NCBI GenBank assembly: GCA_963565915.1
Contig: OY751491.1
Location: forward strand, 3,348,001-3,412,000
Direction of reading: 5' to 3'
Length of the DNA stretch: 64,000 nt
Origin: Entoloma clypeatum
Taxonomy: Eukaryota > Basidiomycota > Agaricomycetes > Agaricales > Entolomataceae
The notes under the pieces were generated by a model that was not told the origin of the DNA, ran no database searches, and was given only the letters and a program-made list of their open reading frames with translations. This document shows, in pieces, positions 1 through 9,400 of this stretch; position 1 is the first letter of the stretch; each line of letters starts with the position of its first letter. Position numbers and translations under genes: made by a program.

Positions 1-1509
1 GAGATGTTCACGGGGGAACAATTCTTTGAAGGGGGTGAAACATCTGATTCCATCAAGATTGGAAACGTCACAACCATCGAAAATCCGTGGATCGCACGCA
101 TCAAGGGTTCAAACCACATGGAGACAGAAGTAGCCCAGGGTCTAAAAAAGAATCCTCATTGGTATCAACAGGAAAACGGCATCACATATGCAGGCGAACA
201 AGTCTATGTTCCACCAGACCCACAACTGCGTCAAGAACTGATGTTTGAATCGCACGATGCACCAGTGGCTGGACATCCAGGACAGTATCGAACACATGAA
301 CTCCTCACTCGCACCTACTGGTGGCCTACCATCCTGCATGATGTAAAGAAATACATAAAGGGTTGCGACACCTGTCAGCGCAACAAGATCAACAGACAGA
401 AACGACATGCTCCGCTACACCCCCATGCAGCACCAAGTCATCCATGGGAAGACATAGGGATTGACGTTGTGGGACCGATACCAGAGTCCGATGGAAAGAA
501 TGTGATTCTGGTCATCACGGACAGACATTCGAAGATGCTCCATCTCATTCTGACAACCGTGGAATTATCGGCTGAAGGATTAGCCAAGATCTATCGGGAT
601 CAGATATGGAAGCTCCACGGAATCCCCAAGAAAATCATCAGTGACAGGGGACCACAGTTCGCCGCGAAGTTCATGGAGATACTTTGCCGCATGTTAGGGA
701 TCAAAAGGAATCTGTCCACCGCATACCATCCACAGACTGATGGACAGGCTGAACGATTGCATCAGGAAACAGAAGCGTTCTTACGAAACTTCGTCAACCA
801 TCTGCAAGATGATTGGGCTGAATGGATCGCAATCGCCAAATTCCAGTACAATGACAAAGAACATCAGGCGATGAAGCACACACCATTCTACCTCAACTAT
901 GGCTTACATCCTTGGAAGGGAGAACTTGTGTTGGAAGACACCAACCCGGCTGCCAACAGCTTCTTGGAAAAACTCAAACAAGCACGAGAAGAAGCCAATG
1001 CAGCGCTGAAACAGGCACAGGATCAGATGAAGAAGACAGTTGATACATGACGGAGTCCATCTCAGAACTACCGCATTGGAGACAAGGTGTGGCTGGAAGG
1101 GACTAACATCAGAACTAACCGTCCCTCGAAGAAACTTGACGCACTCCGACACGGACCATTCAAGGTCCTAGAGAAGAAAGGGGCTAGCGCATACCTTCTT
1201 GATCTTCCAAAGACTTGGAAAATGATTCACCCTGTGTTTAACGAGACCCTGTTGTCGCCTTACGAAACCCCGAAGTACGCCATCCAGAAGAAGAAACCAG
1301 CCCCTGACCCGATCATTGTTGAAGGACGAGAAGAGTACCATGTGTCCACAATTCTAGACTCTCGAAAGTTCTGTGGAAAGATCCAGTACCTCGTCCAGTG
1401 GGAAGGATATGGCCCAGAAGAGAACACGTGGGAACCTCGAGCTAATGTTCAGAACACTCAAGATTTGATCCGTGATTTCCATCGGCAGAACCCGTCTCGC
1501 CCACGATAA
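1..1509 (+). pseudogene. pol: G1a pol C-terminal part: integrase and chromodomain, one nonsense codon
   Basis: Visible domains, in order: the integrase zinc-binding region (histidines in HDAPVAGHPG, then CDTC); the DDE core (Asp in GIDVVGPIPE, Asp in ISDRGPQFAA, Glu in DGQAERLHQE); a GPY/F-type module (RHGPFKVLEKKG); and a C-terminal chromodomain ([28 protein letters not shown]). Integrase inserts element cDNA into chromatin; chromodomains of this class bind modified histone tails and steer insertion to heterochromatin (family knowledge). The frame is open from position 1, so the gene is cut by the window edge. A TGA at 1048-1050 replaces the CGA found at the same codon in G1c, a C-to-T change at CpG. 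Without that stop the frame continues to 1509. It is probably non-functional. Confidence 0.93.
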
Positions 1510-1642
1510 AAGACAGTGTTTGAAATCCATAACAGTATCGACCTTCATCAGTCAACCACACACCGAGTTTCCCGCTCTAGTCTTTTCCCTGCCCAATATA
1601 GCCTCCCCCTTCTTCTTCTATCTCTCAACCATCCTCACCGCC

Positions 1643-1993
1643 ATGTCCAACACCACCGACATCAACCCCGCCATTGCCGCCCTCATGAACGAAGCACTCT
1701 CCATGCGAGACCAAATCCATGCCCTCGAAACTTCCCTTGCCGACCTCCTTCATCGCCAGATGCATATCCGGCTTCACTCGCTGTCCAACCTCCCCGTCGC
1801 CCCGAGTCCCGAGGAAAAACAAATTCTCGGAAATTACACCAGCACCCTCGTGATTGAGAATCGACGCATTCGGCTAGCTATCAAAGGCCTCGAACTCGCC
1901 GTTGCCATCAACGAAGAGTTGATATATGATTGGAGCCTCAAGGAGAGCCCGAATTGGTCCGATCCCGGCAACAACGAGGGATGGGGACAATGA
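1643..1993 (+). CDS. G1 ORF3: small helical accessory protein after pol (116 aa)
   Basis: An ATG at 1643 opens 116 codons lying between pol and the 3' LTR, the place where retroviruses carry env. I do not recognise the protein. It looks like two long helices (about residues 9-45 and 55-100, with heptad-like Leu/Ile spacing) followed by a Trp-rich polar tail ending WGQ. No signal peptide, transmembrane segment or zinc motif is seen, so it is not an envelope. It recurs at the same place in G1b (27678-28028), G1c (62286-62654, one TGA) and, split, in G1d. Against G1c most codon differences are silent: in the codons for EALSMRDQIHALET I count six differences, all synonymous. That indicates selection on the protein. 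The frame is open upstream to 1472, but only the 1643 ATG is shared between copies. Confidence 0.8.
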   Translation: MSNTTDINPAIAALMNEALSMRDQIHALETSLADLLHRQMHIRLHSLSNLPVAPSPEEKQILGNYTSTLVIENRRIRLAIKGLELAVAINEELIYDWSLKESPNWSDPGNNEGWGQ

Positions 1994-2011
1994 CTCTGTG
2001 AGGACACAGAG
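1994..2011 (+). other. Hairpin just upstream of the G1 polypurine tract
   Basis: A perfect 7-bp stem (CTCTGTG with CACAGAG) and AGGA loop follow the ORF3 stop codon and sit just before the purine-rich tract (GAAGAGGGGAA) that precedes the 3' LTR. In G1c the outer C-G pair is G-C (62658-62675), so pairing is kept while sequence changes. The same hairpin is present in G1b and G1d. Confidence 0.7.
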
Positions 2012-2027
2012 CTTGAAGAGGGGAACA

Positions 2028-2398
2028 TGTTACGGACTCTACGGTATGCGGACGACGTCATCACTTTTACTTATCGGCCCGGCTCGGCGCCCTCTTACGA
2101 ATACATTATGTCGCAACATCTATTTCCATTCCCTTCGCTACCGCTCTGACTCATTCCGCAGTAGCTTTACTCAGCTCCGCAGTATGTATGACTCATTGTA
2201 CATAGCCTTCCACAGTCGCCTTACTCAGGCGCACTGCCTTCCGCAGTACTGACTCATCTGCTACCGCCTATAGTCAGTACCTATATAAACCTCTTGTACT
2301 ATAGTAGATTCCTTAGATTTAGCAATCACATTGCTCTTCGCCTTTCCACTTTCCTGCATACTCTGCCCGAACCTTGGAACGGTTTGTTAAGCATAACA
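2028..2398 (+). repeat. 3' LTR of G1a (371 bp)
   Basis: It starts TGTTACGG and ends GCATAACA (TGTTA/TAACA inverted ends). It has a TATATAA box and, about 32 bp further on, AGATTTAGCAA, the predicted mRNA 5' end that can pair with the primer site after the 5' LTR. Homologous to LTRs at 27327, 32571, 55781, 56491 and 62692. Confidence 0.95.
2147..2256 (+). promoter_or_regulatory. Array of TGACTCA/TTACTCA sites in the G1 U3
   Basis: Perfect TGACTCA at 2147-2153, 2189-2195 and 2250-2256 alternates with TTACTCA at 2167-2173 and 2221-2227, upstream of the TATA box. TGACTCA is the consensus site of Gcn4/AP-1-type bZIP factors (established). A stress- or starvation-responsive promoter is inferred. 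The arrangement recurs in the other G1 LTRs and one TGACTCA occurs in the G3 LTR. Confidence 0.5.
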
Positions 2399-2678
2399 AT
2401 GATTATGTGGATGAATAATCCCACATCATCGTGTAGCACGATAAGCTAGCAGATCCGGGTGATAATACCCCAATGATCGTGATGCCCATCCGCCTCCATA
2501 CATGTGTCTACCAGTTAACTCTGTGTATGACGACAAACGTGGAATAGGGGTCTGATGGACCCTAGTGGAGCAAAACACATGTTGCTGTGTCCCTGTTTCA
2601 TCTAAGATCTAGCGATTTGACATGTGACTGACACATTCTATTTCCAGTCTTTTGCGCTCTCACTCTTTGCATCAAAAC
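2399..2678 (+). other. C2 5' leader with a predicted 3' splice site
   Basis: This is 280 bp of non-coding sequence between the G1a LTR and the C2 gag ATG (2679). It contains CTGAC at 2628-2632, a pyrimidine-rich stretch and CAG ending at 2647. That is a textbook branch point plus acceptor, 31 bp before the ATG. Family C1 has the same layout. The donor would lie in the missing C2 LTR. No primer site is seen here. Confidence 0.45.
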
Positions 2679-3316
2679 ATGTCTTCTTTTGATTACAAAT
2701 CTGCTGTTGTCAAGATGACTGGCTCTAACTGGAAGGAGTGGAGCTATAAGATGACAGGGTTTTTACAGTTTGAAGGGACCTGGATGCTCGTATCCAGGGA
2801 CTGGAAACAGCCAACCTCCCTGACAGCCGCTTCAACGTCTGAACAATGAAAGGAGTTCCGCGAGTGGAAGGAGAAAGACTTGAAAGTGCGCGGCGCAATC
2901 ATCTTATCTCTGGTGGAATCTGTAAAGCATGAGGTTACTGCATTCGAAGCTTTGAAAGAAGTTTGGGATCAGTTGAAGGTTCTCTTTGAGAACAAAGGCC
3001 CCAACGAGATGTTCAAGGACTTTGCCTTAACTCTTGAGTGGCACCTGTCTGGTGGTGACCCCCGACCGCAATTCTCCAAATTCCATGATCTCTTGGCATG
3101 CCTCAACGGGCACAAGATCCCCTTCGCAACAAAATTGCAAGGGATGCTTGCTGTGCACCATCTACCTCCAAAATGGAAACACCTTGGTTTGCATTTGGTG
3201 AAAGAATGGAAGTTAGATACTTTCAAACTTGCCGATGTTGAAGCCATTGTAACTGCAGAGTATATGCGCGTACAAGCTGAAGCACAACTTCTGGCTGCCA
3301 ACAAGATCTCCGCTGT
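2679..3316 (+). pseudogene. gag: C2 gag, N-terminal part
   Basis: This is a Copia-type Gag. The N-terminus (SSFDYKSAVVKMTGSNWKEW) resembles the C1 gag start, and the region LKVRGAIILSLVESVKHEV to MRVQAEAQLLAA matches the UBN2-like capsid layout (helices, DVEAIV...EYMRVQ). Gag forms the particle that packages element RNA. A TGA at 2847-2849 interrupts a stretch that otherwise reads SEQ-KEFREWKEKD; Arg (CGA) is the likely original codon. At 3316 the gene is cut by G2; the 5-bp GCTGT is repeated on the far side (27128-27132), where the frame continues as AVKRKGQEPRW. The gene is non-functional. Confidence 0.85.
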
Positions 3317-3692
3317 TGTAAGGGCAACCACTTTGCACTTTCCCTTTCCTTTCATTTCCACCATCTCCGACGTCCTCCGACGTCCTCCGATCGTATCCGT
3401 TGCCTCCGACATCTTATTCACCTCTCCGCACCTCTCCACATCTGACGACTCCGTGCCCCTCCGCTCCTCCGCACGTCGGATCGCAGGTACTATCATTCAT
3501 CTTGTTTCCATTCATCCCCCATCCCTACTCCCGACCATTACTCATCATTCATATGTCTTGTTTTATCTTTTATTTCATATCTCATTTTACTATTTATCTA
3601 ACTAGCTTGCAAGGGAATCCTTAGAACTTTCTCTTCAGATCTCCCTTGCAAGTATCTGAGTTCGAGTCTTGGATCGTAAGGTCGCCCTTACA
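3317..3692 (+). repeat. 5' LTR of G2 (376 bp)
   Basis: Perfect 9-bp inverted ends TGTAAGGGC/GCCCTTACA. U3 has tandem GACGTCCTCC units (two GACGTC cores near 3370-3385). A TATTTAT box at 3591-3597 is followed 32 bp later by AGAACTTTCT (3623-3632), the predicted mRNA start. Confidence 0.95.
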
Positions 3693-3694
3693 GT

Positions 3695-3704
3695 AGAAAG
3701 TTCT
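3695..3704 (+). promoter_or_regulatory. G2 primer-binding site, complementary to its own mRNA 5' end
   Basis: AGAAAGTTCT starts 2 nt after the LTR end and is the exact reverse complement of AGAACTTTCT at 3623-3632 in the LTR. It does not start TGG as a tRNA 3'-end primer site would. This matches the self-priming scheme known from S. pombe Tf1. Confidence 0.65.
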
Positions 3705-3739
3705 CATCTAATTGGACCGGGTCCGATTGCATTGTTGTC

Positions 3740-5008
3740 ATGATTCCGCGCTTCGGAGTAGCTTCGTCCGCGTCTGACTCCGATACATCTCACACCCCTT
3801 CCAGTTCTTCTAATTACCTCTCCGTAACCGGTGATTCTGCTCCACACATAGTAATGGACAACCCCAATTGCCTTGAACAGCTCGAGCACGAGTTCCAGGA
3901 ACAACGTCAAACTCTCGCTGATATCTCTACTCAACTTGACCAACTCCTCCTCGCCTTCAACACAATTCCTGCCCCAGCTCTGCCACCTATCCCACCTGCT
4001 CCCGCACCCGCACCTCTACCTGCTCCGCTCGCTCCGGCCAATCCGGGCGTGCGTCGAGCAAAACCCGCCAATCCGTCAGACTTCGACGGATCGCGCGCAA
4101 ATGGCTGGACCCTTCCAAACTCCTGTGAATTGTTTATGGGGCTGGCTCCGGAACAGTTCGCAGACGACCACGCTAAAATTTATTGGGCCTTATCTTTCAT
4201 GAAGAGTGGACGCGCAGCACGCTTTGCCGATCGCATTATCCGACAAGAGCGGAGGACCGGTGCTCCGCCTTATCGGACTTGGGTGGACTTCCGCGCTGTC
4301 TTTACAATGGAGTTCACTCCGAAGAATGAGGAACAGGATGCGAGACTGATCCTTGAAGGAGAATCCTATTATCAAGGTCAACGGGATGTCGAGACCTATA
4401 TTGACGAGTTCAAAGACTACATTGACAAAGCAGGCTATCAGGAGGATACCAATATAGTACTCAAATTCCGCCATGGTCTCCGTTCCGACATTCAGAACGA
4501 GATTGCCACCCTGACCCACGGACGGCCTGCGGACAACAACCCCGATGAGTGGTACTCTGCAGCACGAGTCAATGACGACAATAGGATTGCCAACAAAGCC
4601 TTCAAAGCCACTGCTCCGACCTGCACATCCGCCTTCCGCAACGTCGTCGGACCAAGAGTACCTGGCACCTCAGTATTCCCTCGCCCCTACATTCCATTCA
4701 CTCCGCATCCAGCTCCACTCGCATCCGCAACCGCTCCGCCGACAAGGGACCCTAATGCAATGGACATTGATACTTCACGCGTCAAAGGCAAGAATGCCAA
4801 TGCATGCTTCAGATGTAACAAAACGGGTCACTTCAGTCGTGAATGCCCCCTTCGCTTCGACATCCGATTCATGACGATGGAGGAACAAGACGAGTTTGTC
4901 ATGGAACAACTCGTGGTCAAGGACACGGCGGAAGACAACTCCGTTCCGCCCACGGAGTCTGCGGAGTCGGAAGGAGGACAGGAGAATTTTCCTTCTCACA
5001 ACGAGTGA
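3740..5008 (+). CDS. gag: G2 Gag (422 aa) with one CCHC zinc knuckle
   Basis: The ATG at 3740 lies 48 bp after the LTR; another in-frame ATG at 3854 (MDNPNCLEQL) is possible. Residues about 40-75 look coiled-coil (LEHEFQEQRQTLADISTQLD), then comes a Pro/Ala-rich linker and the Retrotrans_gag capsid fold (WALSFMKSGRAARFADRI ... YIDEFKDYIDKAGY). A zinc knuckle CFRCNKTGHFSREC lies at about 356-369 and the tail is acidic. The reading frame is intact. pol lies in the -1 frame and overlaps the gag end by up to 165 bp, which would need a ribosomal frameshift; I see no perfect slippery heptamer. The protein binds and packages element RNA in a cytoplasmic particle. Confidence 0.9.
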   Translation: MIPRFGVASSASDSDTSHTPSSSSNYLSVTGDSAPHIVMDNPNCLEQLEHEFQEQRQTLADISTQLDQLLLAFNTIPAPALPPIPPAPAPAPLPAPLAPANPGVRRAKPANPSDFDGSRANGWTLPNSCELFMGLAPEQFADDHAKIYWALSFMKSGRAARFADRIIRQERRTGAPPYRTWVDFRAVFTMEFTPKNEEQDARLILEGESYYQGQRDVETYIDEFKDYIDKAGYQEDTNIVLKFRHGLRSDIQNEIATLTHGRPADNNPDEWYSAARVNDDNRIANKAFKATAPTCTSAFRNVVGPRVPGTSVFPRPYIPFTPHPAPLASATAPPTRDPNAMDIDTSRVKGKNANACFRCNKTGHFSRECPLRFDIRFMTMEEQDEFVMEQLVVKDTAEDNSVPPTESAESEGGQENFPSHNE

Positions 5009-6304
5009 ACAGTGCGCCCTCGTTGTCTACTAAAAATCGTTATACTGCCTTATTTATGGAACAATATGATCCTATACCCTCCATCTCTAAGCCTGCAAAC
5101 GATCCCATAGTCGCACCCAACTCCGCAAACCCTATCCGCATCCGCATCTCTAAGTGGGAGCGGCGGCTTCCAAAACAATATGTTCTCGCTGCAGCCGCTC
5201 GCTCCGACAATTCCCTCGAACTAGACATAGTTCTCGAAACTACCGACACGAAAGACATACTATCACAAAAGGCCTTACTCGACAGTGGGGCAACAGGATC
5301 GTTTATTGAACGTACTCTGGTCGAGAAACACCGACTCTCTACTCGAAAACTACAACGCGCAATTCCAGTATACAACATCGCCGGAACTCCGAATGAGGCC
5401 GGAGCAATAACGGAGGTGTTGGACGTAGTGCTCTGTTATTGGGATCACTCGGAACGGACCCAGCTTGCAGTCACAAGGTTGGGAAAACAAGAAATCATGT
5501 TAGGCTTCACTTGGCTCAAAGAACACAAACCCGAGGTAGATTGGGCTTCAGGGGAAGTGAAGATGAGCTGGTGTCCTGCACGATGTCGGACATGCCAACA
5601 GGAGGCAGCCCAAGAGTGGAAGGAGCGGAAGTTTGAACAAGTTCGCATCTGAGCCTGTCGGATGGGTTCCACTCCGACGTCCGGTCTAGCGGAGGAGGCT
5701 CCGCGTGGCCCATGGGTGGAGGATGTCACAGAAGGAGAGGAAGCGGAGGAGTTAGCGGAAGACAATGAGGAAGAGGATGAGTTTGAGGAGGGAGATCGCC
5801 TTTTTGTTGGAACAGTACCCATGGAGGCGGAGTTCATCCGCGCTTCATCCAATATCTCACAACGTCTATCGGAGGCCTTCCTCAGTAACCAAAAACCCAA
5901 ATCTTTCTGCGACTCCGTACCAGACCACTTGTTTGACTTCGAAGACATATTCTCAAAGACCTCTTTCGACACCTTACCAGAAGAGCAGATGTGGGACCAC
6001 GCCATCGAACTTGTTCCGGACGCCTCTCCGGCAGGTTGTAAGGTATATCCGCTCGCCCCGAACGAACAGAAAGAACTCGACGCGTTTTTGGAGGAAAACC
6101 TTGCAACTGGTCGGATCCGCCCTTCCAAGTCTCCGATGGCATCTCCGGTGTTCTATATCAAGAAAAAGGATGGCTCCCTTCATCTTGTACAAGACTACCA
6201 GTCACTCAATTCCAAAACTATCAAAAACAAGTATCCGCTTCCGCTCATATCCGAACTGATCAATAAACTTCAACACGCTCAATACTTCACCAAACTCGAC
6301 ATCC
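4843..6304 (+). pseudogene. pol: G2 pol N-terminal part: protease and start of reverse transcriptase
   Basis: The frame is open from 4843 but the first 55 codons overlap gag, so the true N-terminus is unclear. The aspartic protease active site is LLDSGATGSFI (near 5275-5310). The RT begins with [18 protein letters not shown], then VQDYQSLN and YPLPLISELI, and stops after FTKLDI at 6304, where the LINE poly-T begins. A TGA at 5650-5652 interrupts the protease-RT linker in front of an acidic stretch; CGA is the likely ancestor (RI-ACRM). About 1.2 kb covering the RT catalytic YxDD and RNase H is missing by comparison with G1 and G5. The element cannot make an active polymerase. Confidence 0.9.
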
Positions 6305-6328
6305 TTTTTTTTTTTTTTTTTTTTTTTT
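6305..6328 (-). other. LINE poly(A) tail (24 T on the + strand)
   Basis: An uninterrupted run of 24 T marks the 3' end of the LINE and the junction with G2 RT. An uninterrupted tail is compatible with a fairly recent insertion. Confidence 0.9.
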
Positions 6329-6403
6329 GGTCAACAATTTATATAGCGGTATACTAGGGGTACAGTCCGCTTGACGTAGAGTAAACTACATCGATCCGAG
6401 GAT

Positions 6404-9400
6404 CTACGTACGCGTGAAGAACAAGCGGCGCAAAGCTCCGTCGAGCTGATAAGTCCTTGCGCCAGGACGGGGGGGTCTGTTATAAACAAACGCGTTAGTA
6501 TGCGCACCCGAGTACTCGGTTGCGCGATACAAGATCACTCCAACCTTGCGAGGTTGGCCGTTGACGGCGCTGGGGGGTGTCTGCGCCCTACCCACCAAAG
6601 AAGCACCTGCGCGGTTCTTACCCTTCGATCGTGTTCGCTTGCCAGAGGGGGCTGCACCCCTTTGAACCCAGCGCGCTACCACACGACTACCGCCAACGGT
6701 TGTGTTGGGCGTTGGACGATCCCTGAAGGCAAATGCCCCTGGGTTATCCATGATGAATTTCCCGAAGACGTCCCAGATGGGAGTGTTCCTCGAGAAGGAG
6801 GGCATGTCTGGAGGCCTGGTGGGGTGGTGCAGACATTTGTAGAAAACGTGGGCGAAGTCCTCGACGGACCCCGGACCACAGTCGCATTGTTCAACTTTGT
6901 CACCAATGTTGAACCTATGTCTATAGTGGCCAATTGGGGCGTGGCTGGTGAGGCCGCGGACCATTTGAGCCGTGAGGGATTGGGAGTGACCCACATCCTT
7001 AAGCCATGTACCGCCCTTGAGGTGGGACGGCTTCATACGTTTGGCCCAAGCGTGGTCTTGGCGTCTGACGCACGATCTCGGGAATTGATAGTGTCGGCCA
7101 ACATACTTGGGGGACTGGTACAGATTGTTCCAGTCCCTGAGCATGTCGTCCGTGAATTGCTTTGTGTTGAAGTCAAGGGATCTGGAGGCCGACTCACCAC
7201 ACTCAATGCGAATCGAGGAGGCGAAGTCGTGCACTGCACGGTGGGGTTCGAAGCCATGGTCCGAGCAATCGGGAACATGGTGAAAGAAGACCTTGGATTT
7301 CAGACCGGGTTCCTCAAACCAAGGAATCAGGTTGCTGATGATAGCGAGCGCAGTTGCCTGCGAGGAGTGGAGGTCCGGGTCTGTGGCGCGCCGAATGGCG
7401 TTGACAGAGTCGGTGAAGATGTGAATTTCTTCCAGTTGAGAGAGACCCCCTAGCAGACTGACCAGGTTCGAGAACCCGTGTCCGATAGCTAAGGTTTCAG
7501 TGTCGTCAGAGACTGCGAGGCCGCCGGCCGCCCAATCTTTGTTGATGGAGTGCCCCATGTGCCAGGTTTCCCAAGCTGCAACAGCTTGGTGGCCCGACGC
7601 GAGGGAGGGAACTGCCGCGTCAGTGACAATGACGGCGGATTTGTTGGAGCAGATGTTGGCGTCAAATACCTTGTTAAGGGAGATGAGGCGCAACTTTCTG
7701 GCTTCGGCACGGTCCTTAGCGGTCTTGCCGCGGATAAGGGTGATGTCGTGGATTACGCGGTCAGGGAATCGGTCGAGGACGCGTTTCCCTGGTTCGTTGT
7801 AGTTATTAAAAGGTGATAGGGGGACAGTCACGTTTGCACGGTATGCCCAGATATCAACGAGGGGGGATTTAAGATTGTACATAAATTCCGGGGAGAACCA
7901 TGGACGCTTGGAGGGGTCATCCTCGTCGCATACCATGACGGTCATGTGTCTGGGTGCAAGGGAGTGCATGCGGACACGGTTTCTGCAGGAGAGCTTCTTG
8001 AGGTGCAAGTGCACCGGAGGCAGGCCGGCAAGTGATTCAACCGCCCCTGTGGGGGTGGTACGGAAGGCTCCCAATATCCATAGCGCTGCGCGTCTTTGGA
8101 CCTTGGAGAATAGACTTGATGACACCTTTGTTACGGGCGCCGTCGAAGTTCCAAAGATTAGCACCGTATAACGCGATCGGCAAAATACACGATCGGTACA
8201 GGGTGCGTTTGTGCTTGGGAGTGAGTCCACGGACTGAATTTCCCAGAGATAATAAGGCTCCCGTTGCTGAGAAGGCCTTAGTGGCATACCGTTTCGCGTG
8301 CTCAGTAAAGAGTAGCTTGCGGTCGAAGAAGAAACCCAAGTACCTCCAGAAGGTTTTGGGGACAAGGGGGGAGTCGCCGGTGAAGGGCGCGAATCCGAGG
8401 TCAACCGGGGGGTTATCGTCGCCATTCTTCCTGGAGAAATGGAACGCCTCCGATTTAGAGTGCTCGAGGACAAGCCCGAGGGCTGCGGTCAACTCAAACA
8501 GACATTTGTATGCTTTTTTTAATTTGGCAAGGTTTTCCTTCCACGTCTCAGATTGGACTATGATGGTCCCGTCGTCAACGTATGAAATGAGGCTGGCCTG
8601 CGATTGTTCAGCGTGAAACGCGTACATCAGCGGGGCGAGATAGATGGATGATAGCACAGGGGAAAGGGCAGAGCCCTGTCCTACGCCAATGTCCACAGAG
8701 AAAAGGTCTGAGAGGTCGTCCTCCCAGGCGTATTGAGTCTGTCTCCCTACTAGGTAATTGGAGAAGAAGTCCACGACAGTGTCGGGGAATCCCATCCTAT
8801 CTAGTATGAGCGATATAACCGAGTGGTTAAGAGAGGGAAAGTATTGGGCCAAGTCGATGGCGACAACACTTGTCTTGAGTTTCCTCGACCATCCAGCACG
8901 AATGAGGTGGGTAAGGAATTGTCCGGCGTCTTCAGTGGAGTTCTGTCGAACCCCCCCGAACTGGCCTGGGTGCAGCGGACCATAGCGGGCTAGTTCCCAC
9001 TGGAGTCTGTTAGCGATAGCTTTCTCAAAGAGCTTGCCCAGGGTGTTTAGAAGCACAATGGGTCGGAACGCTTTGGGAACGTCGTACGCCGGCTTATTTG
9101 GTTTAGGAATAATGACGGTCGTTGAGATTTTGAAGGCGTCGGGCCAGAACCCCGCCGAGAGGCAGGCGTTCAGGATCCAGACGAACAACTTCAAGATTCG
9201 TTTATGTGCGATTAGGCACTTAAGGTGAGTCCACGTAAGATGGTCGGGACCTGGGGCTGACCAGCTAGAACAACCGGCCAGGGCCTGGAGGACCTCTTGC
9301 GAAGTGAAAGGAACCCAAGCCCTTTTGGGCTGAGGTTCAAGGGTATTGCGCAGCCTGTCGGGATCGACGGGTCGTGCTTCGGCGGACTGGAAGGACTTGT

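Larger units (their letters stand above)
1..2398 (+). mobile_element. Ty3/Gypsy chromovirus family G1, copy a (3' part only)
   Basis: The 3' portion of a G1 element enters from the left edge: pol C-terminus, ORF3, a hairpin plus polypurine tract, then the 3' LTR ending at 2398. It is nearly identical to G1b (27327-32941) and clearly diverged from G1c (56491-63061). The left LTR and left TSD lie outside the window; the right flank starts ATGAT. It sits in or beside the 5' leader of the Copia C2 element. Confidence 0.93.

Noticed and set aside
1643..1993. G1 ORF3 as an envelope gene
   Set aside because: No signal peptide, transmembrane segment, cysteine pattern or glycosylation-rich ectodomain.
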